From: an uncultured Lachnospiraceae bacterium
GTDB taxonomy: Bacteria; Bacillota; Clostridia; Lachnospirales; Lachnospiraceae
NCBI GenBank assembly: GCA_910583965.1
Contig: CAJUAE010000146.1
Coordinates: 1-6,828, forward strand
DNA: 6,828 bases
Direction: 5' to 3'
The notes below the pieces were generated by a model. The model saw only the letters and a program-made list of their open reading frames with translations, made no database searches and had not been told where the DNA came from. This document shows positions 1 to 5,413 of this stretch, piece after piece; position 1 is the stretch's first letter, and each line of letters opens with the position of its first letter. The position numbers and the translations under genes were made by a program.

Positions 1-65
1 AAAATGACTGTTCTTTGTGGTGAGATAACCAGCCTGCGATTTCGGAAATTCTTTTATTAAACGAA

Positions 66-356
66 TTATTCCCCATTTTCATTCTTGAATCTCGTTTCCG
101 TCCTACGGATTTTAAATGTATTGCCTTCAAAATCATTATGTTTTAATCCAACTACTTCGCCATCTCTAATACCATTCACAAACATAAGCATAATTCCAAG
201 ATTCATCAAATCAGGATTATTTTCGAGGTAGTTGATAATAACGGGTATTTCATCTTCACTAAACATTTCTTCATAATCTTCTTTAATGAGTTTTTTGAAT
301 TTTGTTTCAGAAATATCAATATCTTGAAATATTTCTTCGACGTTAAATACAATCAA
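66..356 (-). pseudogene. int: Tyrosine recombinase (integrase) fragment, first half of catalytic domain
   Basis: Remnant of a phage/ICE-type tyrosine recombinase, an enzyme that cuts and rejoins DNA at attachment sites. The 96 residues match the region from just before the catalytic domain through its first box: a helical stretch (about residues 30-60) leads to GIMLMFVNGIRDGEVVGLKH, whose Arg corresponds to the first catalytic arginine of the family, and then to a beta-strand segment ending in RTETRFKNENGE. The core-binding domain (roughly the first 150 residues of an intact protein) is absent and so is everything after the first box. The frame opens at a TTG with no ribosome binding site, so it is probably not an expressed gene. 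The missing second half lies on the opposite strand at 556-929. Family assignment is confident; the pseudogene call is inference from the two broken halves. Confidence 0.8.
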
Positions 357-513
357 CTTTCTTTTTTAGCTCCTGTATGTATAAATTTAGTAGTATGTGG
401 TTTAATTACTACTGATTCTTGCATATCTGTATATAAACTGTACCCGCATCTCCCTCGTGTTGTCTGGTTGGTATCATTGCTATTTCTATTAATCTTTTAA
501 TATTAATTCTCAT
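353..513 (-). pseudogene. dut: dUTPase-like N-terminal fragment, frameshifted and truncated
   Basis: The minus strand from the ATG at 513 reads MRINIKRLIEIAMIPTRQHE then GDAGT, and after a one-base frame change near 437-440 continues LYTDMQESVVIKPHTTKFIH then TGAKKE before a stop. Joined, this is the start of a dUTPase: the IPTxxHEGDAGxDLY motif followed by the beta-strand segment with IKPHTT and HTG. dUTPase hydrolyses dUTP to dUMP and is common in phages and mobile elements. A single lost A (restoring ACAGATTTATAT) would repair the frame. Only about 50 of the usual 140-150 residues remain; the substrate-binding and catalytic motifs further on are missing. The fragment runs directly into the integrase fragment, overlapping by 4 bases, so a deletion junction lies near 353-372. 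No ribosome binding site is visible. Recognition rests on motif resemblance only. Confidence 0.6.
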
Positions 514-555
514 TTTTATATTTTTGTCATGTCAATTTGTAGTTCATTTGTATAA

Positions 556-929
556 GTATGTAATTATCGTACAGTTATTATACCAAAGGATTATGAATGG
601 CGAGCAAAATTAATTAAATTACAGAATCCGTTCGATGAATATATATTCATGAAAAATGGTGGTAGGATTTCTACACAGGCTGTCAGAGCACGATTATGGC
701 GAATATGTAAAAAATTTGGAATATATAATAAGTCTCCACATAAAACAAGGAAGACTTATGGATCTATTTTGCTTGATAATCATATAGATAACAGATTAAT
801 TATAGAACAAATAGGACATACTAATATTTTTTATGTACAGAGGAACATTACTACCATAATAGAAAGAGTATTGATGTAAAAGCACAACTTATCAGTTCTA
901 TTCCAGGGTTTAAAACTGCTGCAAAATAA
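556..929 (+). pseudogene. int: Tyrosine recombinase (integrase) C-terminal half, frameshifted
   Basis: Second half of an integrase catalytic domain. The open frame starts after a stop at 553-555 without a start codon and reads YRTVIIPKDYEW, then NPFDEYIFMKNGGRISTQAV, then SPHKTRKTYGSILLD (the HxxR box) and IIEQIGHTN (the GH box). At the T6 run 827-832 the frame breaks: the continuing frame gives non-family sequence and stops at 877-879. Skipping two bases gives CTEEHYYHNRKSIDVKAQLI then SSIPGFKTAAK and a stop at 927-929, which supplies the catalytic tyrosine and the normal C-terminus. A two-base expansion of the T run (6 instead of 4) explains it. The piece continues, minus roughly a dozen residues, where the minus-strand fragment at 66-356 ends, so both came from one gene or from very close relatives. 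An ATG at 649 gives an apparent 76-residue ORF, but that is only part of the fragment. Confidence 0.85.
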
Positions 930-1010
930 TCGAATATACGTTTGGTTACCTTTTTGATTACTTTTTAATCTGCCAAGACCGGAAATCCTTGAAGAATAAG
1001 GCATAAAAAA
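930..1010. other. Spacer between integrase remnant and tRNA 3' end; likely attachment-site flank
   Basis: Short AT-rich spacer with no gene. It separates the integrase C-terminus from the 3' end of tRNA-Gly. In elements that integrate into tRNA genes the recombination core usually lies in the 3' end of the tRNA (T arm and acceptor stem), with the integrase immediately beside it, which is the arrangement here. On the minus strand the tRNA runs straight into a T tract at 1010-1005 that could end its transcript. The second copy of the core, which would prove integration, is not in the window. Confidence 0.45.
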
Positions 1011-1081
1011 AGCAGGATACGGGAGTCGAACCCGCCTCCTCGGCTTGGGAAGCCGATGTACTACCGATGTACTAATCCTGC
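1011..1081 (-). tRNA. tRNA-Gly (anticodon CCC)
   Basis: A complete 71-nt cloverleaf reads on the minus strand. The acceptor stem is GCAGGAT/ATCCTGC with discriminator U. The D arm is GTAC-ATCGGTA-GTAC, the anticodon stem TCGGC/GCCGA, and its loop TTCCCAA gives anticodon CCC. The variable region is GGAG. The T arm is GCGGG-TTCGACT-CCCGT. CCA is not encoded, as is common in Firmicutes. It decodes GGG glycine codons. All stems pair with only one G-U, so the gene looks functional despite the wrecked element beside it. Its 3' end faces the integrase remnant, making it the probable integration target. Confidence 0.95.
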
Positions 1082-1092
1082 AAAGCAAATAT

Positions 1093-1122
1093 AGTATATC
1101 ATGAAAACTAAGATGATTGCAA
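1093..1122 (-). promoter_or_regulatory. Promoter of tRNA-Gly
   Basis: On the minus strand a -35 box TTGCAA (1122-1117), an 18-base spacer and a -10 box TATACT (1098-1093) sit just upstream of the tRNA, placing initiation near 1086, about 5 bases before the mature 5' end. Spacing and sequences fit a sigma-70/SigA promoter. Confidence 0.65.
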
Positions 1123-1337
1123 TATCAAAAACATAAAAAAAATATAAAGTTGATTTTTACCTATTGTTTGAAAGAGACTTAGAAATTATAAAAGATAACA
1201 TTTCAATTGGTCAAATTGATAAGTTCTTTTTTAATAATTCTTTTGTGAACAATAACGATTTTTACAAAAATTAACAAATCTGAAATCATTTATTAGTAAA
1301 TATGTCAACTGTACTTTTTGGCTATTTCGGTCTATAC

Positions 1338-1343
1338 TATAAT
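1338..1343 (+). promoter_or_regulatory. -10 box for the 86-residue protein gene
   Basis: A perfect TATAAT (1338-1343, overlapped by an alternative TATACT at 1333-1338) lies about 30 bases before the ATG at 1374. The -35 region is not clear: a T-rich TTTTTG/TTGGCT stretch lies at 1313-1324. Initiation would fall near 1350. Because the box sits inside the upstream extension of the open frame, it argues that translation starts at 1374 and not at the more distant ATG at 1302. Confidence 0.5.
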
Positions 1344-1373
1344 AGTATATCAGAGATAAAGGATGTGACAGAA

Positions 1374-1634
1374 ATGGCAGAGAAGAAGCTTGGACGAGAA
1401 GTTGCTTTTGTGGAAACCTATAATGAAACAGTAAAAAAGAAGATTGAAAAAGCTTTTTTGAAACAGGGGGTTTCTTATCTGATTAAAGTTGATAAGGTGA
1501 GAGAGATGAGGAAAGGACATTTTGAATGTAAAATGAAATATTCTTTCTGTATTAACAAACTTCAGATAGAGGAGGCGAAAGCTGCCATGACATTACAAAA
1601 TCTGGATGAAAACAGTATAAATTATCTGATGTAA
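1374..1634 (+). CDS. Small protein of unknown function (86 aa)
   Basis: I do not recognise this protein with confidence. It is cytoplasmic by appearance: no signal peptide or membrane segment, rich in Lys and Glu. It reads MAEKKLGREVAFVETYNETV, then an amphipathic helix KKKIEKAFLKQGVSYLIKVD, a central basic stretch, and a C-terminal FCINKLQIEEAKAAMTLQNL. The alternation of a strand, a helix with a following GVSYLI strand, and a late EEAKAAM helix recalls small alpha-beta families such as DUF2007, but this is only a resemblance. The ATG at 1374 is preceded by AAAGGA (1358-1363, 10 bases away) and by a TATAAT box. An upstream in-frame ATG at 1302 would add 24 residues but would place that promoter inside the gene. 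It is a single-gene unit, since a strong terminator follows 15 bases after the stop. Confidence 0.7.
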   Translation: MAEKKLGREVAFVETYNETVKKKIEKAFLKQGVSYLIKVDKVREMRKGHFECKMKYSFCINKLQIEEAKAAMTLQNLDENSINYLM

Positions 1635-1648
1635 TACATAAGAGAGAA

Positions 1649-1673
1649 GTATCACCTGCGGTGGTGCTTTTTT
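1649..1673 (+). terminator. Intrinsic terminator after the 86-residue protein gene
   Basis: The stem GTATCACC (1649-1656) pairs with GGTGGTGC (1660-1667) over 8 bp including two G-U pairs, with a TGC loop, followed at once by six T residues (1668-1673). It separates this gene from the next small gene. Confidence 0.85.
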
Positions 1674-1756
1674 ACTGTGGAAGCAAGGATATACTTTTTT
1701 CTTGGTAAAGTGACAACACTATAGAAACACAAAATTTATAAAAGGAGATGAAAGTT

Positions 1757-1987
1757 ATGATGGATTTTTCAGCAATTATGAAATTTAAAGGGGCATGGGA
1801 TACATTTAATAAGAATCACCCTAAATTTTTGCCATTTATGCAAGCTGTAGGTCGTGAGGCAGTTACAGATGGTACAATCATTGAAGTAAAAGTAACAAGT
1901 CCAGAAGGAAAGGAATACAATACAAATATGAAGATTACACAAAGTGATCTGGATTTGTTTGCACAGTTAAAAACAATGATGCAATAG
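1757..1987 (+). CDS. Conserved-type small protein, function unknown (76 aa)
   Basis: A 76-residue soluble protein beginning MMDFSAIMKFKGAWDTFNKN. A helical N-terminal half, HPKFLPFMQAVGREAV, is followed by a beta-rich segment, GTIIEVKVTSPEGKEYNTNM, and a short acidic helix, SDLDLFAQLKTMMQ. I recall similar short proteins as hypotheticals in clostridial genomes, but know no function. A good ribosome binding site GGAG (1744-1747) lies 9 bases before the ATG at 1757; an ATG at 1748 directly abuts it and is unlikely to be used. No signal peptide or membrane segment. No terminator is obvious between it and the acetyltransferase gene 130 bases downstream, so co-transcription is possible. Real coding status is supported by the ribosome binding site and sensible protein composition. 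Confidence 0.75.
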   Translation: MMDFSAIMKFKGAWDTFNKNHPKFLPFMQAVGREAVTDGTIIEVKVTSPEGKEYNTNMKITQSDLDLFAQLKTMMQ

Positions 1988-2117
1988 AAATAAAATTTGT
2001 TTCCACTCGCAGTCAAGGTTGCTTTGCGTAGAAGTGATAAGTTTCACACAAAAAAACGCTAAAGACAGGCATTTTTCACTTTTATTTGGGTCGCAAAAGG
2101 CGGCATGGGGGATTAAT

Positions 2118-2777
2118 ATGCATAACAAACCAAAAAAGGAAATGACAAACAAGGAACGCAGAGATGCGGGATTAGCTTATATTTCTGATGGCAGTATATT
2201 TGAGGAGCAGCTTGTATGTAGGAAAATTTTGCAGCGTTTAAATTTTATGGATCGCTCTAATTTTGCAGGAATTAGTGAGGTGGTTAAGGAACTATTTGGA
2301 AAGTCGGAAGGTGCTTTTGTGAATCCACCTTTTTACTGTGATTATGGGAAGCATATTGAGGTAGGGAAAAATTTTTTTGCAAACTATAACTGTACATTGT
2401 TGGATGTGGCAAAAATTAAAATTGGTGATAATTGTCAATTGGCGCCTAATGTAGCTATCTACACAGCAGGGCATCCAGTTCATCCAGTCAGTCGTAATTC
2501 TGCCTATGAGTATGGCAAGGAAGTGACAATTGGTGATAATGTGTGGATTGGCGGAAATTCGGTGATTTGTCCGGGTGTTCATATTGGAAACAATGTTGTG
2601 ATTGGTGCAGGCAGCGTGGTGACAAAGGACATTCCAGATTGGTGTATTGTAGCTGGAAATCCCTGCAAAGTTATTCGCAAGATTACTGATAAAGACAAGA
2701 GAAAGTTGTTCCATGACGAGGAGATAGACGAGGAAGCTTGGAATATCATTGTGAAGTATGAAAAAACACAAAAATAA
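2118..2777 (+). CDS. maa: Maltose/galactoside-type O-acetyltransferase (LbH hexapeptide family)
   Basis: Transfers an acetyl group from acetyl-CoA to a sugar hydroxyl (maltose O-acetyltransferase/LacA class), in the cytoplasm, as a trimer in this family. Residues 10-60 are the helical maltose-acetyltransferase N-cap (TNKERRDAGLAYISDGS). From about 75 to 185 runs the left-handed beta-helix, with repeats such as IGDNCQLAP, IGDNVWIGG, ICPGVHIGNN and VVIGAGSVVT, ending in the family hallmark IVAGNPCKVIRKI. The catalytic histidine is His119 in YTAGHPVHP. At 219 residues it is slightly longer than the usual 185-205 because of an acidic C-terminal tail. The start is set at the ATG at 2118 with GGGGGA (2107-2112) five bases upstream; an open frame back to 2019 lacks a ribosome binding site and resembles no acetyltransferase. 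Exact acceptor sugar is unknown; the nearby carbohydrate operon is compatible with a detoxifying role. Confidence 0.93.
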   Translation: MHNKPKKEMTNKERRDAGLAYISDGSIFEEQLVCRKILQRLNFMDRSNFAGISEVVKELFGKSEGAFVNPPFYCDYGKHIEVGKNFFANYNCTLLDVAKIKIGDNCQLAPNVAIYTAGHPVHPVSRNSAYEYGKEVTIGDNVWIGGNSVICPGVHIGNNVVIGAGSVVTKDIPDWCIVAGNPCKVIRKITDKDKRKLFHDEEIDEEAWNIIVKYEKTQK

Positions 2778-2978
2778 ATTAGTTAGTTAATTTGTGACAA
2801 AAACTACAAGAATGTTAGCTTGATATGAAAAGACAGGAAACTGCTGAAGGAATATAAAAGTCTGTAAGGAATCATATGTGTTACAGATATAATGATGTTT
2901 GTAGTAATGCAATATTTACAAGAATATCATATTATTATATTGTGGAGTTGTAGGAAACTATGACTTTGCGATATATTA

Positions 2979-2996
2979 TATGAAATCGTTCACATA
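2979..2996. promoter_or_regulatory. Distal LacI/CcpA-type operator (cre-like)
   Basis: TATGAAATCGTTCACATA fits the catabolite-responsive element consensus WTGNAANCGNWNNCW at every fixed position (from 2980) and has the central CG and TG/CA arms typical of LacI-family operators. It shares 15 of 18 bases with the proximal site, exactly 99 bases downstream. It lies about 80 bases before the likely start point, so it could act through looping or as an auxiliary site. Binding could be by the LacI-family protein encoded at 5545-6522 or by CcpA; the sequence cannot separate these. Confidence 0.7.
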
Positions 2997-3039
2997 AAAA
3001 TATGCAAAAAAATCACTGTAAAATTATGTAAAATGGCTA

Positions 3040-3071
3040 TTTACAAATAAATTTGAATATTGTAATATAAT
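3040..3071 (+). promoter_or_regulatory. Promoter of the HPr-like/GH13 operon
   Basis: TTTACA (3040-3045) is followed after 17 bases by TAATAT (3063-3068), overlapped by a perfect TATAAT (3066-3071). Initiation would fall around 3075-3080, inside the proximal operator. The -35 box differs from consensus at one position. Confidence 0.6.
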
Positions 3072-3077
3072 GGCATA

Positions 3078-3095
3078 TATGAAACCGATAACATA
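3078..3095. promoter_or_regulatory. Proximal LacI/CcpA-type operator at the transcription start
   Basis: TATGAAACCGATAACATA matches the cre consensus WTGNAANCGNWNNCW at every fixed position (from 3079) and is flanked by matching ATATG/CATAT arms. It starts 6 bases after the -10 box, a position where a bound repressor would block initiation. Together with the distal copy it defines the local consensus TATGAAAYCGWTMACATA. Confidence 0.78.
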
Positions 3096-3152
3096 TAGAA
3101 AACTGTTTTAATATTAGCATTTAAAGACAGCATTAAGAAAACAGTTTTCTAT
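3095..3152. repeat. 15-bp perfect inverted repeat in the operon leader
   Basis: ATAGAAAACTGTTTT (3095-3109) is exactly complementary to AAAACAGTTTTCTAT (3138-3152), with a 28-base loop. It begins within the last base of the proximal operator, so the 5' end of the mRNA would fold into a long hairpin about 45 bases before the first start codon. No T tract follows, so it is not a standard terminator. A role in mRNA stability, processing or attenuation is possible; a small mobile-element remnant is a less likely alternative. Confidence 0.7.
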
Positions 3153-3197
3153 GACTGCTCGAAAGAACCATACAAATTTGGAGAAAGGAATGATATT

Positions 3198-3431
3198 ATG
3201 CAGCAGGTACATATTAAGTTTAGCAACGTAGAACAGGTGAGACAGTTTGTGAATTCAATCGACAAAATTGATGCGAATTTCGATTTGGGTTCTGGACACA
3301 AAATTGTTGATGCGAAGTCCATACTTGGCGTGATGGCACTGGATTTATCAGGCCCACTCCAATTGAGATATCACTCAGATGACAAGGAAATTGAAAATAT
3401 TATAGCGCCGTTTATGTATTCGGAAGCATAG
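3198..3431 (+). CDS. HPr-like protein lacking the active-site histidine (Crh-like)
   Basis: A 77-residue protein of the HPr fold. HPr is the small phosphocarrier of the sugar phosphotransferase system, phosphorylated on His15 for transport and on Ser46 for catabolite control. Residues 38-55 here (VDAKSILGVMALDLSGPL) match the HPr segment around Ser46, giving Ser41 as its equivalent. The start reads VHIKFSNVEQVRQFV where HPr has the LHARP motif: Asn10 falls at the place of His15 and Glu12 at the place of Arg17, so phosphotransfer is not expected. Bacillus Crh likewise lacks His15, keeps Ser46 and acts as a CcpA corepressor. A regulatory rather than transport role is therefore my inference. The ATG has AAAGGA 8 bases upstream. 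It is the first gene of an operon with the GH13 gene, under two cre-like operators. Confidence 0.82.
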   Translation: MQQVHIKFSNVEQVRQFVNSIDKIDANFDLGSGHKIVDAKSILGVMALDLSGPLQLRYHSDDKEIENIIAPFMYSEA

Positions 3432-3476
3432 GGGATTAAACGATTTTATTAAAATTTTAGAACGAGAGGTGTGATT

Positions 3477-5315
3477 ATGGTAAAAGGGGATAATATTTAT
3501 CTAAAAAGATTAGAACGCCATCATGATGAGTTACGTTGGCTTTACATGGAGTTGTATGACAATGATTCTATGTTTGCTGAGCTTAGCGACAATATGCGAC
3601 AGTTTTATCTAGACAGAAATAAAGAACTGAAAAAATGGGATGAAAAGCGCGCGTCAGACCCAAGTTGGTACAAGCAGAACGATTTGCTTGGAATGATGTT
3701 TTATATTGACAATTTTGCAGGAAATATGAAAGGTGTAGAGTCGAAACTTGACTACATAGAGCAGTGCAATGTGAATTACATTCATTTGATGCCGTTTCTC
3801 GACACGCCAGAGGGACGTTCAGATGGTGGGTATGCTGTGTCAGATTTTCGTAAAGTGCAAGAAAAGTTGGGCTCCATGAAGGATTTAGACAGTCTGACAG
3901 CGGCTTGCCATAAAAAGGGCATCAATGTTTGCATGGATTTTGTTATGAATCATACCTCGGAGGATCACGAGTGGGCAAAGAGAGCACGCCAAGGGGAAGG
4001 CGAGTACATGAGCCGTTATTTTTTCTATGACAATTCTACAATCCCACAACAGTATGAGAAAACCGTCCCACAAGTTTTTCCAACAACTGCACCAGGGAAC
4101 TTTACTTGGCTTCCTGATGCCAATCATTATGTGATGACTAGTTTTTATCCTTATCAGTGGGATTTGAATTATAAAAATCCGCGTGTTTTTAATGAGATGA
4201 TGTACAATTTTCTCTATTTAGCAAATCGAGGAATCGATATTATTCGTATTGATGCAGTGCCATATATATGGAAGGAATTAAATACACCATGCCGCAATCT
4301 GAAACAAGTACATACCATTGTGCGCATGATGCGTATGATTAGTGAGATTGTTTGTCCAGGTGTGCTTTTGTTAGGTGAAGTTGTGATGGAACCTGAGAAA
4401 GTGACTCCGTATTTTGGCACAGTTGAGAAACCTGAGTGCCATATGCTCTACAATGTCACTACCATGGCGACTACATGGCATACTGTCGCAACACGTGATG
4501 TAAAATTGTTAAAAAAACAGCTTGACATTGTGAATGCACTGCCTAAAGATTATGTTTTTTTGAATTATCTGCGTTGTCATGATGATATTGGCTGGGGATT
4601 AGATTATGGCACATTAAAGATGGATGGCATGGAGGAACGCGCGCATAAAAAATATCTGAATGATTATTTTCAGGGATATGATGGCAGCAGTTGTAGTCGT
4701 GGCGAGCTTTATAACGCTGACCCAGTTACAGGTGACGCACGATTTTGCGGCACAACAGCGTCTATGTGTGGCGTAGAAAAGGCAGGTTTTGAAGGTGATG
4801 ATGCCGCGATGGAACGTGCAATACAAATGGATTTAATGCTTCATGCATACATGTTTATGCAGTCAGGAATCCCTGTACTCTACAGTGGAGACGAGATTGG
4901 GCAAGTGAATGATTATCGCTACAAAGAGGACCCACACAAGGCAGTTGATTCGCGCTATATTCATCGCGGTCCCATGAATTGGAAGTTGGCAATAAATATT
5001 AAAAATGAGGATACGGTGGAAGGGAAAATTTTTCAAGGATTAAAAAAACTTGAACAGATTCGCAAAATGGAGAAAGTGTTTGTTTCCTATGCAGATACAT
5101 GGACTGTTGACACGGGTGATGCATCTGTGCTGTGTATTGGCAGATATTACGATGGTGAAAAAGTTTATGGTGTATTTAATTTCAGTGAATTTGAGAAGAC
5201 TGCATGGCTCAGTGGCGTGAATGGGGAAGCGATTGAGCTGATTTCTGGGAATAAAATGAAATTGAATGAGGTGAAATTGCCAGCATATGGATTTTATTAT
5301 CTGAAAGAAAAATAG
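3477..5315 (+). CDS. Amylosucrase-like GH13 sucrose-active enzyme
   Basis: A 612-residue cytoplasmic glycoside hydrolase family 13 enzyme close to amylosucrase (Neisseria enzyme 636 aa), which splits sucrose and transfers glucose to an alpha-glucan or to water. A helical N-terminal domain (1-75) precedes the (beta/alpha)8 barrel. Motifs: IHLMPFLDTPEGRSDGGYAV (Asp116, equivalent to amylosucrase Asp144), DFVMNHTSEDHEW, IIRIDAV with the nucleophile Asp259, LLLGEVVMEP with the acid/base Glu301, and LRCHDDIGW with the transition-state Asp369. DSRYIHR (about 491-497) keeps the arginines of the amylosucrase DSRWAHR stretch, where the partner of Asp144 is expected; offsets to the Neisseria numbering stay at 22-26 residues, supporting the alignment. 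A beta-sandwich C-domain ends the protein. The ATG at 3477 has GAGAGG 7 bases upstream; the GTG at 3471 is too close. No signal peptide. It follows the HPr-like gene by 45 bases. Polymer synthesis versus plain sucrose hydrolysis cannot be decided here. Confidence 0.9.
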   Translation: MVKGDNIYLKRLERHHDELRWLYMELYDNDSMFAELSDNMRQFYLDRNKELKKWDEKRASDPSWYKQNDLLGMMFYIDNFAGNMKGVESKLDYIEQCNVNYIHLMPFLDTPEGRSDGGYAVSDFRKVQEKLGSMKDLDSLTAACHKKGINVCMDFVMNHTSEDHEWAKRARQGEGEYMSRYFFYDNSTIPQQYEKTVPQVFPTTAPGNFTWLPDANHYVMTSFYPYQWDLNYKNPRVFNEMMYNFLYLANRGIDIIRIDAVPYIWKELNTPCRNLKQVHTIVRMMRMISEIVCPGVLLLGEVVMEPEKVTPYFGTVEKPECHMLYNVTTMATTWHTVATRDVKLLKKQLDIVNALPKDYVFLNYLRCHDDIGWGLDYGTLKMDGMEERAHKKYLNDYFQGYDGSSCSRGELYNADPVTGDARFCGTTASMCGVEKAGFEGDDAAMERAIQMDLMLHAYMFMQSGIPVLYSGDEIGQVNDYRYKEDPHKAVDSRYIHRGPMNWKLAINIKNEDTVEGKIFQGLKKLEQIRKMEKVFVSYADTWTVDTGDASVLCIGRYYDGEKVYGVFNFSEFEKTAWLSGVNGEAIELISGNKMKLNEVKLPAYGFYYLKEK

Positions 5316-5365
5316 CATAAATATACAAGATGATTTGTGGTGTATTAGTTATTTTTCATGGTTAG

Positions 5366-5388
5366 GAATGTGTATATAATACACATTC
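5366..5388. repeat. Perfect 10-bp inverted repeat over a candidate -10 box
   Basis: GAATGTGTAT (5366-5375) and ATACACATTC (5379-5388) are exact complements around a 3-base centre. The middle contains TATAAT (5375-5380), so this may be an operator embedded in the promoter of the LacI-family gene. The -35 region is poor (TTTTTC at 17-base spacing). No T tract follows, which argues against a terminator for the upstream operon, although the hairpin could still protect or end that transcript. Confidence 0.6.
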
Positions 5389-5413
5389 TGTGAGAACATG
5401 ATTCAGATATAAG

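Larger units (their letters stand above)
2778..3197. other. 420-base intergenic control region of the HPr-like/GH13 operon
   Basis: No coding sequence is visible; the frames are short and without ribosome binding sites. The first 200 bases hold no recognised signal. The second half contains an upstream operator (2979-2996), a promoter (3040-3071), a second operator overlapping the start point (3078-3095) and a long inverted repeat (3095-3152). Its length and content suggest an actively regulated promoter plus a leader of about 120 nt. Confidence 0.6.

Noticed and set aside
1..76. Minus-strand frame from an ATG at 76 reading NKRISEIAGWLSHHKEQSF to the left edge
   Set aside because: About 25 codons, no ribosome binding site and no family recognised. 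It overlaps the integrase fragment end and runs off the window, so it cannot be supported as a gene.
1053..1074. Tandem CCGATGTACTA direct repeat
   Set aside because: It is produced by the D-arm and anticodon-arm sequence of the tRNA, not by an independent repeat.
831..1088. Minus-strand 85-codon open frame over the tRNA
   Set aside because: It lies across the tRNA gene and the integrase remnant. Its translation is only the antisense of those features.
1195..1238. TCAATT/AATTGA inverted repeat followed by a T run, as a possible terminator
   Set aside because: The stem is only 6 AT-rich pairs and the T run starts several bases away. No gene upstream needs it.
1164..1274. Plus-strand frame from a TTG reading ERDLEIIKDNISIGQIDKFF and on to a stop
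   Set aside because: The composition looks protein-like, but there is no ribosome binding site, no proper start and no recognisable family. AT-rich DNA easily gives such Asn/Lys/Ile/Phe-rich frames.
2019..2117. N-terminal extension of the acetyltransferase to an upstream ATG
   Set aside because: No ribosome binding site and no match to the family N-terminus. The ATG at 2118 has a good site at proper spacing.
2292..2771. 159-codon minus-strand open frame
   Set aside because: It is the shadow of the acetyltransferase gene, lacks a family signature and is rich in Cys/His/Ile as expected for antisense.
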